Position numbers and translations under genes: made by a program. DNA of 64,000 nt from NCBI RefSeq assembly GCF_003952165.1, contig NZ_RXFT01000010.1:124001-188000 (forward strand), given 5' to 3'. Numbering within the stretch: the first letter of the stretch is position 1; every line of letters starts with the position of its first letter. The notes under the pieces were generated by a model. It had not been told where the DNA came from, ran no database searches, and was given only the letters and a program-made list of their open reading frames with translations. This DNA comes from Variovorax guangxiensis. Its GTDB lineage: Bacteria > Pseudomonadota > Gammaproteobacteria > Burkholderiales > Burkholderiaceae_C. Positions 7,379-16,249 of this stretch are shown in pieces.

Positions 7379-9379
7379 ATGAGCAGCAGCGCATCGAAGA
7401 ACATTGAATCCGTCCTGGTCGAGAACCGCGTCTTCCCGCCCGACGCCCGCGCCACGCAGGGCGCGCGCATTTCCGGCATGGCCGCCTACGAGGCCCTGTG
7501 CAAGGAGGCCGAGCAGGACTTCGAGGGTTTCTGGACCCGCCTGGCCAAGGACAACCTGAACTGGACCAAGCCCTTCACGAAGACGCTCGACGAATCGAAT
7601 GCGCCGTTCTACCAGTGGTTCGGCGACGGCGAGCTCAACGCCAGTGCCAACTGCCTCGACAGGCACATCGGCACCCCGGTCGAGAACAAGACCGCCATCG
7701 TCTTCGAAGCCGACGACGGCACCGTCACCAAGGTCACCTACAAGGAACTGCTCGCCCGCGTGAGCCAGTTCGCCAACGCGCTCAAGGCTCGTGGCATAAA
7801 GAAGGGCGACCGCGTCATCGTCTACATGCCGATGACCATCGAGGGCGTCGTCGCCATGCAGGCCTGCGCGCGCATCGGCGCCACCCACAGCGTGGTGTTC
7901 GGCGGCTTCTCGGCCAAGGCGCTGCAGGAGCGCATCATCGACGCGGGCGCGGTGGCGGTCATCACGGCCAACTACCAGCTGCGCGGCGGCAAGGAACTGC
8001 CGCTGAAGGCCATCGTGGACGACGGCATCGCGCTGGGCGGCTGCGAGTCGATCAAGACCGTGTTCGTGTACGAGCGCACGCCCACCGCGTGGAACCGCGT
8101 CGAGGGCCGCGACATCACCTTCACCGAGGCGCTGAAGGGGCAGGGCACCGAATGCGCGCCCGTGCCGGTCAACGCCGAGCATCCGCTCTTCATCCTCTAT
8201 ACCTCGGGCTCCACCGGCAAGCCCAAGGGCGTGCAGCACGCCACCGGTGGCTACCTGCTGTGGGCGAAGCTCACGATGGACTGGACCTTCGACATCCGCC
8301 CCGAAGACGTGTTCTGGTGCACCGCCGACATCGGCTGGATCACCGGCCACACCTACGTCGCCTACGGCCCGCTCGCGGCCGGCGCCACGCAGGTGGTGTT
8401 CGAGGGCATCCCCACCTTCCCGCACGCGGGCCGCTTCTGGCAGATGATCGAGAAGCACAAGGTGACGGTGTTCTACACGGCGCCCACCGCGATCCGCTCG
8501 CTCATCAAGGCGGCCGACGGTGACGAGAAGGTGCATCCGAAGAACTGGGACCTCACCAGCCTGCGCATCCTCGGCTCGGTCGGCGAGCCGATCAATCCCG
8601 AAGCGTGGATGTGGTACCACCGCAACGTGGGCGGCGAGCGCTGCCCCATCGTCGACACCTTCTGGCAGACCGAGACCGGCGGCCACGTCATCACGCCGCT
8701 GCCGGGCGCCACGCCGCTGGTGCCGGGCTCGTGCACGCTGCCGCTGCCGGGCATCATGGCCGCCATCGTCGACGAGACGGGCAAGGACCTGCCCAACGGC
8801 GCGGGCGGCATGCTGGTCATCAAGCGGCCCTGGCCTTCGATGATCCGCACGATCTGGAACGACCCCGAGCGCTTCAAGAAGAGCTACTTCCCCGAGGAGA
8901 TGGGCGGCACGATCTACCTCGCCGGCGATGGCGCGGTGCGCAGTGCGGACCGCGGCTACTTCCGCATCACCGGCCGCATCGACGACGTGCTCAACGTGTC
9001 GGGCCACCGCCTCGGCACGATGGAGATCGAATCGGCGCTGGTCGCCAAGACCGACCTGGTGGCAGAAGCCGCCGTGGTGGGCCGCCCCGACGACGTGACC
9101 GGCGAGGCCGTCTGCGCCTTCGTCGTGCTCAAGCGCGCACGCCCGACCGGCGAGGAAGCCAAGCAGATCGCCAACGAGCTGCGCAACTGGGTCGCCAAGG
9201 AAATCGGCCCGATCGCCAAGCCCAAGGACATCCGCTTCGGCGACAACCTGCCCAAGACCCGCAGCGGCAAGATCATGCGCCGCCTGCTGCGCAGCATCGC
9301 CAAGGGCGAGGCGATCACGCAGGACACGTCCACGCTCGAGAATCCGGCGATCCTGGAGCAGTTGTCGCAGACGAACTGA
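7379..9379 (+). CDS. acs: Acetyl-CoA synthetase (acetate-CoA ligase)
   Basis: Activates acetate with ATP and CoA through acetyl-AMP; cytoplasmic; 666 aa, usual Acs length. The AMP-binding P-loop YTSGSTGKPKGVQH lies near residue 275. The acetate-pocket segment YGPLAAGATQVVFEG and the C-terminal PKTRSGKIMRR motif are present; Lys631 is the conserved lysine that is acetylated in Acs enzymes. GGAG precedes the start at 7379. It is monocistronic, with a weak hairpin after its stop. No operator was identified in the 163 nt upstream. Confidence 0.97.
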   Translation: MSSSASKNIESVLVENRVFPPDARATQGARISGMAAYEALCKEAEQDFEGFWTRLAKDNLNWTKPFTKTLDESNAPFYQWFGDGELNASANCLDRHIGTPVENKTAIVFEADDGTVTKVTYKELLARVSQFANALKARGIKKGDRVIVYMPMTIEGVVAMQACARIGATHSVVFGGFSAKALQERIIDAGAVAVITANYQLRGGKELPLKAIVDDGIALGGCESIKTVFVYERTPTAWNRVEGRDITFTEALKGQGTECAPVPVNAEHPLFILYTSGSTGKPKGVQHATGGYLLWAKLTMDWTFDIRPEDVFWCTADIGWITGHTYVAYGPLAAGATQVVFEGIPTFPHAGRFWQMIEKHKVTVFYTAPTAIRSLIKAADGDEKVHPKNWDLTSLRILGSVGEPINPEAWMWYHRNVGGERCPIVDTFWQTETGGHVITPLPGATPLVPGSCTLPLPGIMAAIVDETGKDLPNGAGGMLVIKRPWPSMIRTIWNDPERFKKSYFPEEMGGTIYLAGDGAVRSADRGYFRITGRIDDVLNVSGHRLGTMEIESALVAKTDLVAEAAVVGRPDDVTGEAVCAFVVLKRARPTGEEAKQIANELRNWVAKEIGPIAKPKDIRFGDNLPKTRSGKIMRRLLRSIAKGEAITQDTSTLENPAILEQLSQTN

Positions 9380-9405
9380 CCAGCAGTGCATTAGTGCTGT
9401 AGGAC

Positions 9406-9425
9406 ATGGCCGTTTGTGCGGCCAT
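9406..9425 (+). terminator. Possible acs terminator hairpin
   Basis: ATGGCCG (9406-9412) and CGGCCAT (9419-9425) form a 7-bp stem with a 6-nt loop, followed by TT only. It lies 27 nt after the acs stop. A second GC hairpin (CCGCGCGC 9470-9477, GCGCGCGG 9484-9491) follows before the next gene. The short T-run makes intrinsic termination uncertain. Confidence 0.4.
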
Positions 9426-9529
9426 TTGCGCCGAACGTGGCTCTTTGCTGAGGTAAAACCATTGGATCACCGCGCGCCTCGAAGCGCGCGGGTTCCAGAT
9501 GTGTTCGATCTTTCCGAAGGAGGCCTGCA

Positions 9530-10030
9530 ATGGGCGTGAGATCCGCTTTTCTTTTTGTCGTCGTGCTGCTGATCGTGGCGCTTGCCGCGCTCAACTGGGG
9601 CACGCTGTCCACGCCCACCGACGTGTGGCTGGGCTTCATGACCGTCTCGGCCCCGCTGGGCCTCATCATGCTGGGGCTGACCGCAGTGCTGGCGGCCTTC
9701 TTCCTCGTCTATGTGCTGTACCTGCACAGCTCGGTGCTGATCGACGCCAAGCGCCACACCAAGGAAATGCAGGTCCAGCGCGACCTGGCCGACAAGGCGG
9801 AAGCTTCGCGCTTCACCGAGCTGCGCAACTTCCTGGAGGCGCAGGAGAACAAGCACATGGCGCAGAACGCCGATCGCCAGACGGCGATCCTGGCGCGGCT
9901 GGAGCAGCTCGAGACGGCGATCCGGCTGCGCTCGGACCAGACCGACAACACGCTGGCCGCCCACATCGGCCAGCTCGAGGACCGCATCGAGCGCCGGCCG
10001 GTGCCCGCGGACATCAATCCGCAGGCCTGA
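9530..10030 (+). CDS. LapA-like two-helix membrane protein with C-terminal coiled coil
   Basis: Small inner-membrane protein of 166 aa. The first helix (residues 5-25) leads into the LapA-type turn ALNWGTLSTPTDVWLGF; the second helix spans about 38-65. The cytoplasmic tail (70-155) is charged and heptad-like, likely a coiled coil. LapA/YciS proteins link to lipopolysaccharide assembly factors, but this tail is longer than theirs, so the assignment is to fold only. GAAGGAGG lies just before the start, a strong ribosome site. Confidence 0.65.
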   Translation: MGVRSAFLFVVVLLIVALAALNWGTLSTPTDVWLGFMTVSAPLGLIMLGLTAVLAAFFLVYVLYLHSSVLIDAKRHTKEMQVQRDLADKAEASRFTELRNFLEAQENKHMAQNADRQTAILARLEQLETAIRLRSDQTDNTLAAHIGQLEDRIERRPVPADINPQA

Positions 10031-10042
10031 GCTTTCCGGAGC

Positions 10043-10357
10043 TTACTTCGTCGACAGCACCCAGGCCGCGAGCTTCTTCGCGTCGGCTTCGCTGACCTGG
10101 TTGTTCGCCGGCATCGGCACCGGGCCCCACACGCCGGAGCCGCCCTTCATGATCTTGCTGGCGAGGGTGTCGACGGCACCCTTGTCGTCCTTGTACTTGG
10201 CGGCCACGTCCTTGAACGAGGGGCCGAGCACCTTGCGCTCGACCGCGTGGCAGCTCATGCAGTTCTTCGAGGTCGCCAATGCCAGGTCGGCGAAGGCGGG
10301 CGCGGCGAGTGCGGTGAGGCCAAGGCCCAGGACTGCCGGCAGCAAGACTCTTTTCAT
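10043..10357 (-). CDS. Class I c-type cytochrome (c551/c8-like), periplasmic
   Basis: Small electron carrier of 104 aa with a Sec signal peptide cleaved after AFA (residue 23). The haem site is CMSCH (Cys33, Cys36, His37) and the likely axial ligand is Met82 in VWGPVPMP. Mature length, about 81 residues, matches cytochrome c551 electron donors. No oxidoreductase partner gene is adjacent. It converges on the LapA-like gene and is divergent from the Trp-rich gene. Confidence 0.9.
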   Translation of the reverse strand: MKRVLLPAVLGLGLTALAAPAFADLALATSKNCMSCHAVERKVLGPSFKDVAAKYKDDKGAVDTLASKIMKGGSGVWGPVPMPANNQVSEADAKKLAAWVLSTK

Positions 10358-10462
10358 GGGGTGTAATTGTTAAGGGCTGAGTTACATTCGACTCAACGCG
10401 ATTGTAGGTAGCGCCGTGCACGGCGCCGGAAGCGTTGCCAATACAACCCTGAGGGATTCGCG

Positions 10463-10717
10463 ATGTGGTTTCTGGGATTGGGCCTGCTTGCTCTGGCCCT
10501 CAAGTATTTCGAGATCGGCATGGTCGCCACATGGAGCTGGTGGATCGTGCTGTCGCCGTTCGCGATGGCCGTGGCATGGTGGGCCTGGGCCGATTCGTCG
10601 GGCTATACCAAGCGCAAGGTCGTCGAACGTGAAAACCGGCGCCGGCAGGAGCGCATCGACCGGCAGAAGACCAACATGGGCATGAAGACCAGCAACGGGC
10701 AGCGCCCGCGCCGCTGA
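10463..10717 (+). CDS. TIGR04438 family small Trp-rich membrane protein
   Basis: Protein of 84 aa with seven tryptophans in its first 45 residues (WSWW and WWAWAD clusters) spread over two short membrane helices. A highly basic tail follows (KRKVVERENRRRQERIDRQK). This matches the beta-proteobacterial TIGR04438 small Trp-rich family, which has no known function. GAGGGA precedes the start. The basic tail probably faces the cytoplasm. Confidence 0.85.
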   Translation: MWFLGLGLLALALKYFEIGMVATWSWWIVLSPFAMAVAWWAWADSSGYTKRKVVERENRRRQERIDRQKTNMGMKTSNGQRPRR

Positions 10718-10775
10718 GCCTTTTCCTTCGCCGTCTGCCGAAGTCCCCGCACCGCATGCACCGCGCTGACGTGCC

Positions 10776-11609
10776 ATGGACGAGGAAGCCACCACCCGCG
10801 CGCTGATCGTCTTCGGGCTTTCGCTGCTGCTCGGCCCGGCCATCGGCGGGCTCGTGGGGTGGCGCAGGAACTTCTTCTGGGGTGTGGGCGTGGGCGCCTT
10901 GCTCATCGGCTGCGCGGGCATTTACGGCGCGGCCTCGCTCGGTTGGAGCCGCTACCAGTCGATCGCCGGCACCGCCAGTGTGCAGGGCAGCCTCGTCGAG
11001 TTCGTGGACGAGCAGAGCAAGGACAGCAAGGGCCGCGTCACAGTCTCGCGCGCGCCGGTCGTCGAATACGTCACGCCCGATGGCCAGAAGCGCCGCGTCA
11101 AGGGCCTTGGCGGCGGCCTTGCGGACAAGGAATGGGGCGACCCGGTCGAAGTGCGCTACCGCGTGGCCGACCCCGCGCAGGCACTGGTGGCCGATTTCCA
11201 GAACATGTGGGGCGGCGTCTGGGGGCTCGGCATCTTCGGTGCCTTTCCCATGATGTTCGGCCTGTTCTTCATCGGCATGGCGCGCAGGGAGGCGCGCGAG
11301 AAACAGGGCGCTTACGTGCGGCCGGAGTTGCGCGAACCCACCCCTGGCCAGAAGCGCTGGCGTACGCGCGGCACCGTGCTCGCCAACCTGGTCTTCCTGG
11401 CCGGCTTCGCGCTCGTGTTCCTCTATCCGGACCCGAGCCCGATGAAGCAGTTCGGCGCCGGCTTCATGACCATCGGCGCCGGCGCGATCCTGCACTTTCT
11501 GGTGCAGAGCCTGCCGCCGGCGATGGATTTCCAGTCGCGCAGCATCCTCGCCATCGTGGGCCTGGGCTTTCTGGCCTTCGGCTACGGCGCGTGGATGATG
11601 GCTGCTTGA
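10776..11609 (+). CDS. DUF3592 domain membrane protein
   Basis: Membrane protein of 277 aa. Two N-terminal helices (residues 8-27 and 33-52) precede a soluble DUF3592 segment (about 63-140). In that segment the pattern GSLVEFVDEQ...PVVEYVTPDG...VEVRYRVADP is typical of the family. Three or four further helices follow (about 145-170, 195-215, 225-245, 252-275). No role is known for the family. It follows the Trp-rich gene by 58 nt and may be cotranscribed. Confidence 0.75.
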   Translation: MDEEATTRALIVFGLSLLLGPAIGGLVGWRRNFFWGVGVGALLIGCAGIYGAASLGWSRYQSIAGTASVQGSLVEFVDEQSKDSKGRVTVSRAPVVEYVTPDGQKRRVKGLGGGLADKEWGDPVEVRYRVADPAQALVADFQNMWGGVWGLGIFGAFPMMFGLFFIGMARREAREKQGAYVRPELREPTPGQKRWRTRGTVLANLVFLAGFALVFLYPDPSPMKQFGAGFMTIGAGAILHFLVQSLPPAMDFQSRSILAIVGLGFLAFGYGAWMMAA

Positions 11610-11619
11610 GCGAGCGATC

Positions 11620-13314
11620 TCAGAACTTGTCGAGCACAGCGCCCGAGCTGGCGCTCGATGCGTTGAACGCGAATTTCGCCTGCACGCCGCGCGTGTAGCG
11701 CGGAGCCGGTGCCTTCCAGCCTTCCCGGCGCTTGGCGATCTCGGCTTCGGGCACGTTCAGTTCGAGCTTGAGCTGGTGTGCGTCGATGGTGATCGAGTCG
11801 CCCTCGTTCACGAAGGCGATGGTGCCGCCGGCAGCCGCCTCGGGCGCGACGTGGCCCACCACCATGCCCCAGGTGCCGCCGGAGAAGCGGCCGTCGGTGA
11901 TGAGGCCGACGCTCTCGCCGAGGCCCGCGCCGATCAGCGCGCCGGTCGGCGCCAGCATCTCGGGCATGCCCGGGCCGCCCTTGGGGCCGAGGTAGCGCAG
12001 CACCATCACATCGCCGGCCTTGATCTTGCCGTCGAGAATCGCCTTGAGCGCCGACTGCTCGTCGTCGAACACGCGCGCCGGGCCGGTGATGACGGGGTTC
12101 TTCAGGCCGGTGATCTTGGCGACCGCGCCCTCGGGCGACAGGTTGCCCTTCAGGATGGCGAGATGGCCTTCTTCATACATCGGGTTGTCGATGGTGCGGA
12201 TCACGTCCTGGTCGGCGCGCGGCACGTCCGGCACGTCCTTCAGCACCTCGGCGATGGTCTGGCCGCTGATGGTGATGCAGTCGCCGTGCAGCAGGCCCGC
12301 GTTCAGCAGCACCTTCATCACCTGCGGAATGCCACCGGCCTGGTGCAGGTCGACCGCGAGGTACTTGCCCGAGGGCTTCAGGTCGCAGATCACCGGGACC
12401 TTCTTGCGCATGCGCTCGAAGTCGTCGATGGACCAGTCCACGCCCGCTGCGTGCGCGATTGCCAGGAAGTGCAGCACCGCGTTGGTCGAGCCGCCCGTGG
12501 CCATGATGACGGCCACGGCGTTCTCGATGGCCTTCTTGGTCACGATGTCGCGCGGCTTCAGGTCCTTCTTGATCGCCTCGATCAGCACCTTGGCCGATTC
12601 CTTGGCCGAGTTCTGCTTCTCGTCATGCGGGTTCGCCATGGTCGACGAGTAGGGCAGCGACATGCCCAGCGCCTCGAAGGCGCTCGACATGGTGTTGGCG
12701 GTGTACATGCCGCCGCACGAGCCGGTGCCGGGAATGGCGCGCTTCTCGATTTCCTTCAGGTCCTCGTCGCTCATGTTGCCGGCGGCGTTCTGGCCCACGG
12801 CCTCGAACACGCTGACGATGTTGAGGTCCTGGCCCTTGTACTTGCCGGGGAGGATGGTGCCGCCGTAGACGTAGATGGCGGGCACGTTGGCGCGCAGCAT
12901 GCCCATCATGCCGCCGGGCATGTTCTTGTCGCAGCCGCCGACCACCAGCACGCCGTCCATCCACTGGCCGCCCACGCAGGTCTCGATGCAGTCGGAGATG
13001 ACTTCGCGGCTCACCAGCGAGTACTTCATGCCCTCGGTGCCCATGGCCATGCCGTCGGAGATGGTGGGGGTGCCGAACACCTGCGCGTTGCCGCCGGCTT
13101 CCTCGATGCCGGCGATGGCCGCGTCGGCCAGCTTCTGCAGGCCCGAGTTGCAGGGCGTGATGGTGCTGTGGCCGTTGGCGACGCCGACCATCGGCTTCTT
13201 GAAGTCGCCTTCCTCGTAGCCCATGGCGTAGAACATCGAACGGTTGGGGGCGCGGCTCTTGCCTTCGACGATGTTGGCGCTGCGGCGGTTGATCTGGATT
13301 GGCTTGGTGTCCAT
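11620..13314 (-). CDS. ilvD: Dihydroxy-acid dehydratase IlvD
   Basis: Dehydrates 2,3-dihydroxy-isovalerate and its isoleucine analogue in branched-chain amino-acid synthesis; cytoplasmic Fe-S enzyme of 564 aa. Family motifs are present: GGCDKNMPG with the cluster cysteine, GTGSCGGMYTANTM, and LITDGRFSGGTWG near the C-terminus. The Met at 13314 gives the family start MDTKPIQINRRSANIVEG; a Met at 13353 would add 13 atypical residues. It is divergent from a LysR gene and is the only branched-chain amino-acid gene in the window. Confidence 0.97.
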   Translation of the reverse strand: MDTKPIQINRRSANIVEGKSRAPNRSMFYAMGYEEGDFKKPMVGVANGHSTITPCNSGLQKLADAAIAGIEEAGGNAQVFGTPTISDGMAMGTEGMKYSLVSREVISDCIETCVGGQWMDGVLVVGGCDKNMPGGMMGMLRANVPAIYVYGGTILPGKYKGQDLNIVSVFEAVGQNAAGNMSDEDLKEIEKRAIPGTGSCGGMYTANTMSSAFEALGMSLPYSSTMANPHDEKQNSAKESAKVLIEAIKKDLKPRDIVTKKAIENAVAVIMATGGSTNAVLHFLAIAHAAGVDWSIDDFERMRKKVPVICDLKPSGKYLAVDLHQAGGIPQVMKVLLNAGLLHGDCITISGQTIAEVLKDVPDVPRADQDVIRTIDNPMYEEGHLAILKGNLSPEGAVAKITGLKNPVITGPARVFDDEQSALKAILDGKIKAGDVMVLRYLGPKGGPGMPEMLAPTGALIGAGLGESVGLITDGRFSGGTWGMVVGHVAPEAAAGGTIAFVNEGDSITIDAHQLKLELNVPEAEIAKRREGWKAPAPRYTRGVQAKFAFNASSASSGAVLDKF

Positions 13315-13370
13315 GGTGGCTCTTCTGTCGTGGGGAGATCGGTGGGGGTCCAAGTATCGGACTTCTGATT

Positions 13371-13418
13371 GATTGCTTCCAATCCATTTTCAATTGCAGA
13401 TTGATATGCTCGGCATAT
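13371..13418. promoter_or_regulatory. Candidate LysR operators between ilvD and LysR gene
   Basis: Two hyphenated palindromes occupy the 102-nt divergent region. GATTG-CTTC-CAATC is at 13371-13384. ATATGC-TCG-GCATAT is at 13404-13418 and overlaps the start codon of the LysR gene at 13417. A CAATTG lies between them. The layout fits autoregulation by the LysR protein with possible control of ilvD. Confidence 0.4.
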
Positions 13419-14376
13419 GAATGAAGCCCTCATCGACCTGCGCGCCTGGCGCCAGTTCGTCGCCGTGGCCGAAGAGCTGCACTTCGGCCGCGCCGCGCAA
13501 CGGCTGCACATGACGCAGCCGCCGGTCACGCAGGCCATCGCGCAGCTCGAGAAGACGCTCGGCGTGGTGCTCTTCGACCGCACCCGCCGGCGCGTGGCGC
13601 TCACGCCGGCGGGCGAGGCGCTGCTGCCCGACGTGCGGGAGCTCCTGGCGCGCGCCGCGGCGCTGCCCGCAAGGGCCCGTGCCGCGGCGGCGGGGCAGGT
13701 CGGGCGCGTGCGCATCGGCTTCGTCTCGACGGTGGGCTTCGAGCAACTCCCCGCCTGGGTGCGCGAATTCCGCGTGCTGTGTCCCGAGGTGGCGCTGGAG
13801 CTGGTCGAGGCCACCGGCGACGTGCAGCTCGAGGCCTTCGCGCGCGGCGAGATCGACGCCGGCCTGATGCTGCACTCGCCCGGCGCGGCGCCTCCAGGGC
13901 TGGCGCGCCTCGCCGTGTCGCAGGAGCCGCTGGTGCTGGCGCTGCCCGAGCGTCACCCGCTGGCGCGCACCGACCGGCTGCTGCTGGCCGACGTGCTGGC
14001 CGAACCGCTGGTGATCTTTCCGCGCCGCATCGTGCCTTCGCTGCACGATGCCATCTTCGACCTGTACCACGCGGCCGGTCGCACGCCGCTGCTCGGGCAG
14101 GAGGCGATACAGATGCAGACGATCGTGAACCTGGTCTCTGGCGGCATCGGCGTGGCCTGGGTGCCCGAGAGCGTCACGCAGTTCCGCCGCGCGGGCGTGG
14201 TGTACCGTCGCGCCGAGGAGTTCGCGCCGGCCGCGCGGCGCCGCAGCCCGCCGGAGCTGCCCGGCTGCGAGACCAGCCTGGTGTGGCCCGAGGGGGGCGT
14301 CAATCCGGCGCTTGCGCGCTTCGTCGACTTCGTCCGCGAGCGGGGCGCGGGTTCGACGAGCCGGGACGAGGCCTAG
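13417..14376 (+). CDS. LysR family transcriptional regulator, divergent from ilvD
   Basis: Regulator of 319 aa with an N-terminal HTH (residues 5-65; LHFGRAAQRLHMTQPPVTQA) and an effector domain (about 95-300). The HTH resembles the BenM/CatR-like group (FGRAAQRLHMTQPP). Its position back to back with ilvD suggests that gene or a metabolite of that pathway as target, but nothing in the sequence proves it. The stop TAG at 14374-14376 overlaps the stop of the opposing LysR gene. Confidence 0.9.
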   Translation: MNEALIDLRAWRQFVAVAEELHFGRAAQRLHMTQPPVTQAIAQLEKTLGVVLFDRTRRRVALTPAGEALLPDVRELLARAAALPARARAAAAGQVGRVRIGFVSTVGFEQLPAWVREFRVLCPEVALELVEATGDVQLEAFARGEIDAGLMLHSPGAAPPGLARLAVSQEPLVLALPERHPLARTDRLLLADVLAEPLVIFPRRIVPSLHDAIFDLYHAAGRTPLLGQEAIQMQTIVNLVSGGIGVAWVPESVTQFRRAGVVYRRAEEFAPAARRRSPPELPGCETSLVWPEGGVNPALARFVDFVRERGAGSTSRDEA

Positions 14377-15314
14377 CGGGCCTTGCGGGTGCGTCCGCCA
14401 GCGGGTTGGGCCGGCTTGTCGAGCGCATCGGCCAGCACCGTTTCGAGCCAACCCACGAAAGCCTGCATGCGCCGCGACAGGTTGCGCCGGTGCGGGTACA
14501 CCAGCTGCACGGGCAGCGGCTCGGCGCGCGCGTCGGGCAGCACTTCCACCAGTTCGCCGGCCGCGAGGTGCTCGCGCACGTCGTAGGCCGGAATCTGGAT
14601 CAGGCCCAGCCCCGCCAGCGCGCAGGCGATGTAGGTCTCGGCGTTGTTCGCCGCCACCTGGCTGCGCATGCGCAGGGTGGAGGTCTCGCCGTCGCGCAGC
14701 CATTCCCATGGCGCGGCCCGGCCGCTGGTCGGCGAGGCGTAGTTGACGGCCACGTGCTCCGGCAGGTCGGCCGGCGTGCGCGGCGTGCCGTGGCGCTCCA
14801 GGTAGGCGGGGCTCGCGCAGTTGATGAGTGTGAAGTGGCCGAGCGGCCGCGCCACGAGGCTGCTGTTGGCCAGCGGGCCGACGCGCAGTGCGCAGTCGAT
14901 GCCTTCGAGCACGAGATCGACGGCGCGGTCGCTGGAGCCGAGTTCGAGCTCGATGGCCGGATGGAGCGCGAAGAAGTCCGGCAGCGCCGGTGCGATCAGG
15001 CGCCGCGCGATACGGCTGGGCACGTCGACCTTCAGGCGTCCGCTGACCTGGCCGCGCGCGGGCAGGAACTGCTGCTCCATGTCCTCCATGTCGGCCACCA
15101 GCGCACGGGCGCGCTCCAGCATCACCTCACCATCGGGCGTGAGGCCGACGCGGCGCGTGGTCCGGTGCAGCAGGCGCGAGCCGAGGCGGGTTTCGAGCTG
15201 CTGCACCGCCGTGGAGACGCTGGCGCGCGGCAGGCCCAGGCGGTCGGCGGCGCGCGTGAAGCTGCCGGTTTCGGCCACGCGAACGAAGACCTGGAGGAGG
15301 TCGATGCGGTCCAT
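14373..15314 (-). CDS. LysR family transcriptional regulator, divergent from SDR gene
   Basis: Regulator of 313 aa. The N-terminal HTH (MDRIDLLQVFVRVAETGSFT) is followed by an AaeR/CrgA-type effector domain. The basic C-terminal tail ends in GGRTRKAR. The Met at 15314 gives the family N-terminus; a longer frame runs through the intergenic region and the SDR gene and is spurious. Divergent position to the SDR at 15444 makes that operon the likely target. Its stop shares the palindrome CTAG with the convergent LysR gene. Confidence 0.9.
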   Translation of the reverse strand: MDRIDLLQVFVRVAETGSFTRAADRLGLPRASVSTAVQQLETRLGSRLLHRTTRRVGLTPDGEVMLERARALVADMEDMEQQFLPARGQVSGRLKVDVPSRIARRLIAPALPDFFALHPAIELELGSSDRAVDLVLEGIDCALRVGPLANSSLVARPLGHFTLINCASPAYLERHGTPRTPADLPEHVAVNYASPTSGRAAPWEWLRDGETSTLRMRSQVAANNAETYIACALAGLGLIQIPAYDVREHLAAGELVEVLPDARAEPLPVQLVYPHRRNLSRRMQAFVGWLETVLADALDKPAQPAGGRTRKAR

Positions 15315-15323
15315 GGAAGAAGA

Positions 15324-15399
15324 ACGAATTGTTCGTGAAATCCTGAACAGTCTAGCCTCGGATGGCCTATTTATCAGTTCGAAGCCGATCAATAGACTG
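15324..15399. promoter_or_regulatory. Candidate LysR operator region before SDR gene
   Basis: ACGAA-TTG-TTCGT is an inverted repeat at 15324-15336, ten nt before the LysR start. A second, wide inverted repeat CAGTCTA (15348-15354) and TAGACTG (15393-15399) lies nearer the SDR gene. This pairing of autoregulatory and activating sites is common for divergent LysR genes. Assignment is by position and symmetry only. Confidence 0.35.
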
Positions 15400-15443
15400 G
15401 CCGCTCCAGTCACACATCCACGCTTCAACCAAGGAGTCCATCC

Positions 15444-16217
15444 ATGTCCGCACGTACGCTCAAGAACAAGGTCGCCGTCATCGCCGGCGGCGGCAAGAAC
15501 CTCGGCGCCCTCATCGGCCACCAGCTGGTCGACGGCGGCGCCCGGGGCATCGCCATCCACTACAACAGCGACGCCTCGCGCGCCGATGCGGAGAAGACCG
15601 CCGCCGAGCTCAAGGCGAAGGGCGCCGACACGCTGCTGGTGCAGGGCGACCTCTCGGTGGTCGAGAACTGCGTCGGCCTGTTCGACAAGGCGGTGAAGCA
15701 CTTCGGCCAGGTCGACATCGCCATCAACACGGCCGGCGTGGTCATCAAGAAGCCGATCCTCGAGGTCACCGAGGCCGACTACGACAAGAGCTTCGACGCC
15801 AACGCCAAGGCTGCCTTCTTCTTCATCCAGCAGGCCGGCCGCACGATGGCGGACGGCGGCAGCATCGTCACGCTGGTGAGCTCGCTGCTGGCGGCCTACA
15901 CGCCGTTCTATGCGATCTATCCGGGTTCGAAGGCGGCCGTGGAGCACTACACGCGTGCCGCGTCGAAGGAGTTCGGCGAGCGCGGCATCTCGGTCAACGC
16001 CATCGGCCCCGGGCCCATGGACACGCCGTTCTTCTACGGCCAGGAGAGCAAGGAGGCCGTGGAGTACCACAGCAGCGCCGCCGCGCTCAGCAAGTTCTCG
16101 AAGAAGGGCCTGACCGACATCGAGGACATCGCGCCCATCGTGCGCTTCCTGGTCACCGAGGGCTGGTGGATCACCGGGCAGACGATCTTCGCGAACGGCG
16201 GCTACACCACGCGTTGA
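15444..16217 (+). CDS. Short-chain dehydrogenase/reductase (classical SDR)
   Basis: NAD(P)-dependent oxidoreductase of 257 aa, usual SDR length. The cofactor motif is GGGKNLGALIG (residues 13-23), a variant of GxxxGxG. INTAGVV stands in place of NNAG, the catalytic serine is in LVSSL, and YPGSK supplies the YxxxK pair. The C-terminal GQTIFANGGYTTR is the usual SDR ending. It is divergent from the LysR gene at 14373-15314 and followed by a small membrane protein. Substrate unknown. Confidence 0.9.
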   Translation: MSARTLKNKVAVIAGGGKNLGALIGHQLVDGGARGIAIHYNSDASRADAEKTAAELKAKGADTLLVQGDLSVVENCVGLFDKAVKHFGQVDIAINTAGVVIKKPILEVTEADYDKSFDANAKAAFFFIQQAGRTMADGGSIVTLVSSLLAAYTPFYAIYPGSKAAVEHYTRAASKEFGERGISVNAIGPGPMDTPFFYGQESKEAVEYHSSAAALSKFSKKGLTDIEDIAPIVRFLVTEGWWITGQTIFANGGYTTR

Positions 16218-16249
16218 CCGGGCAAGATGCCGCCAGGAGGAAAGACGAC

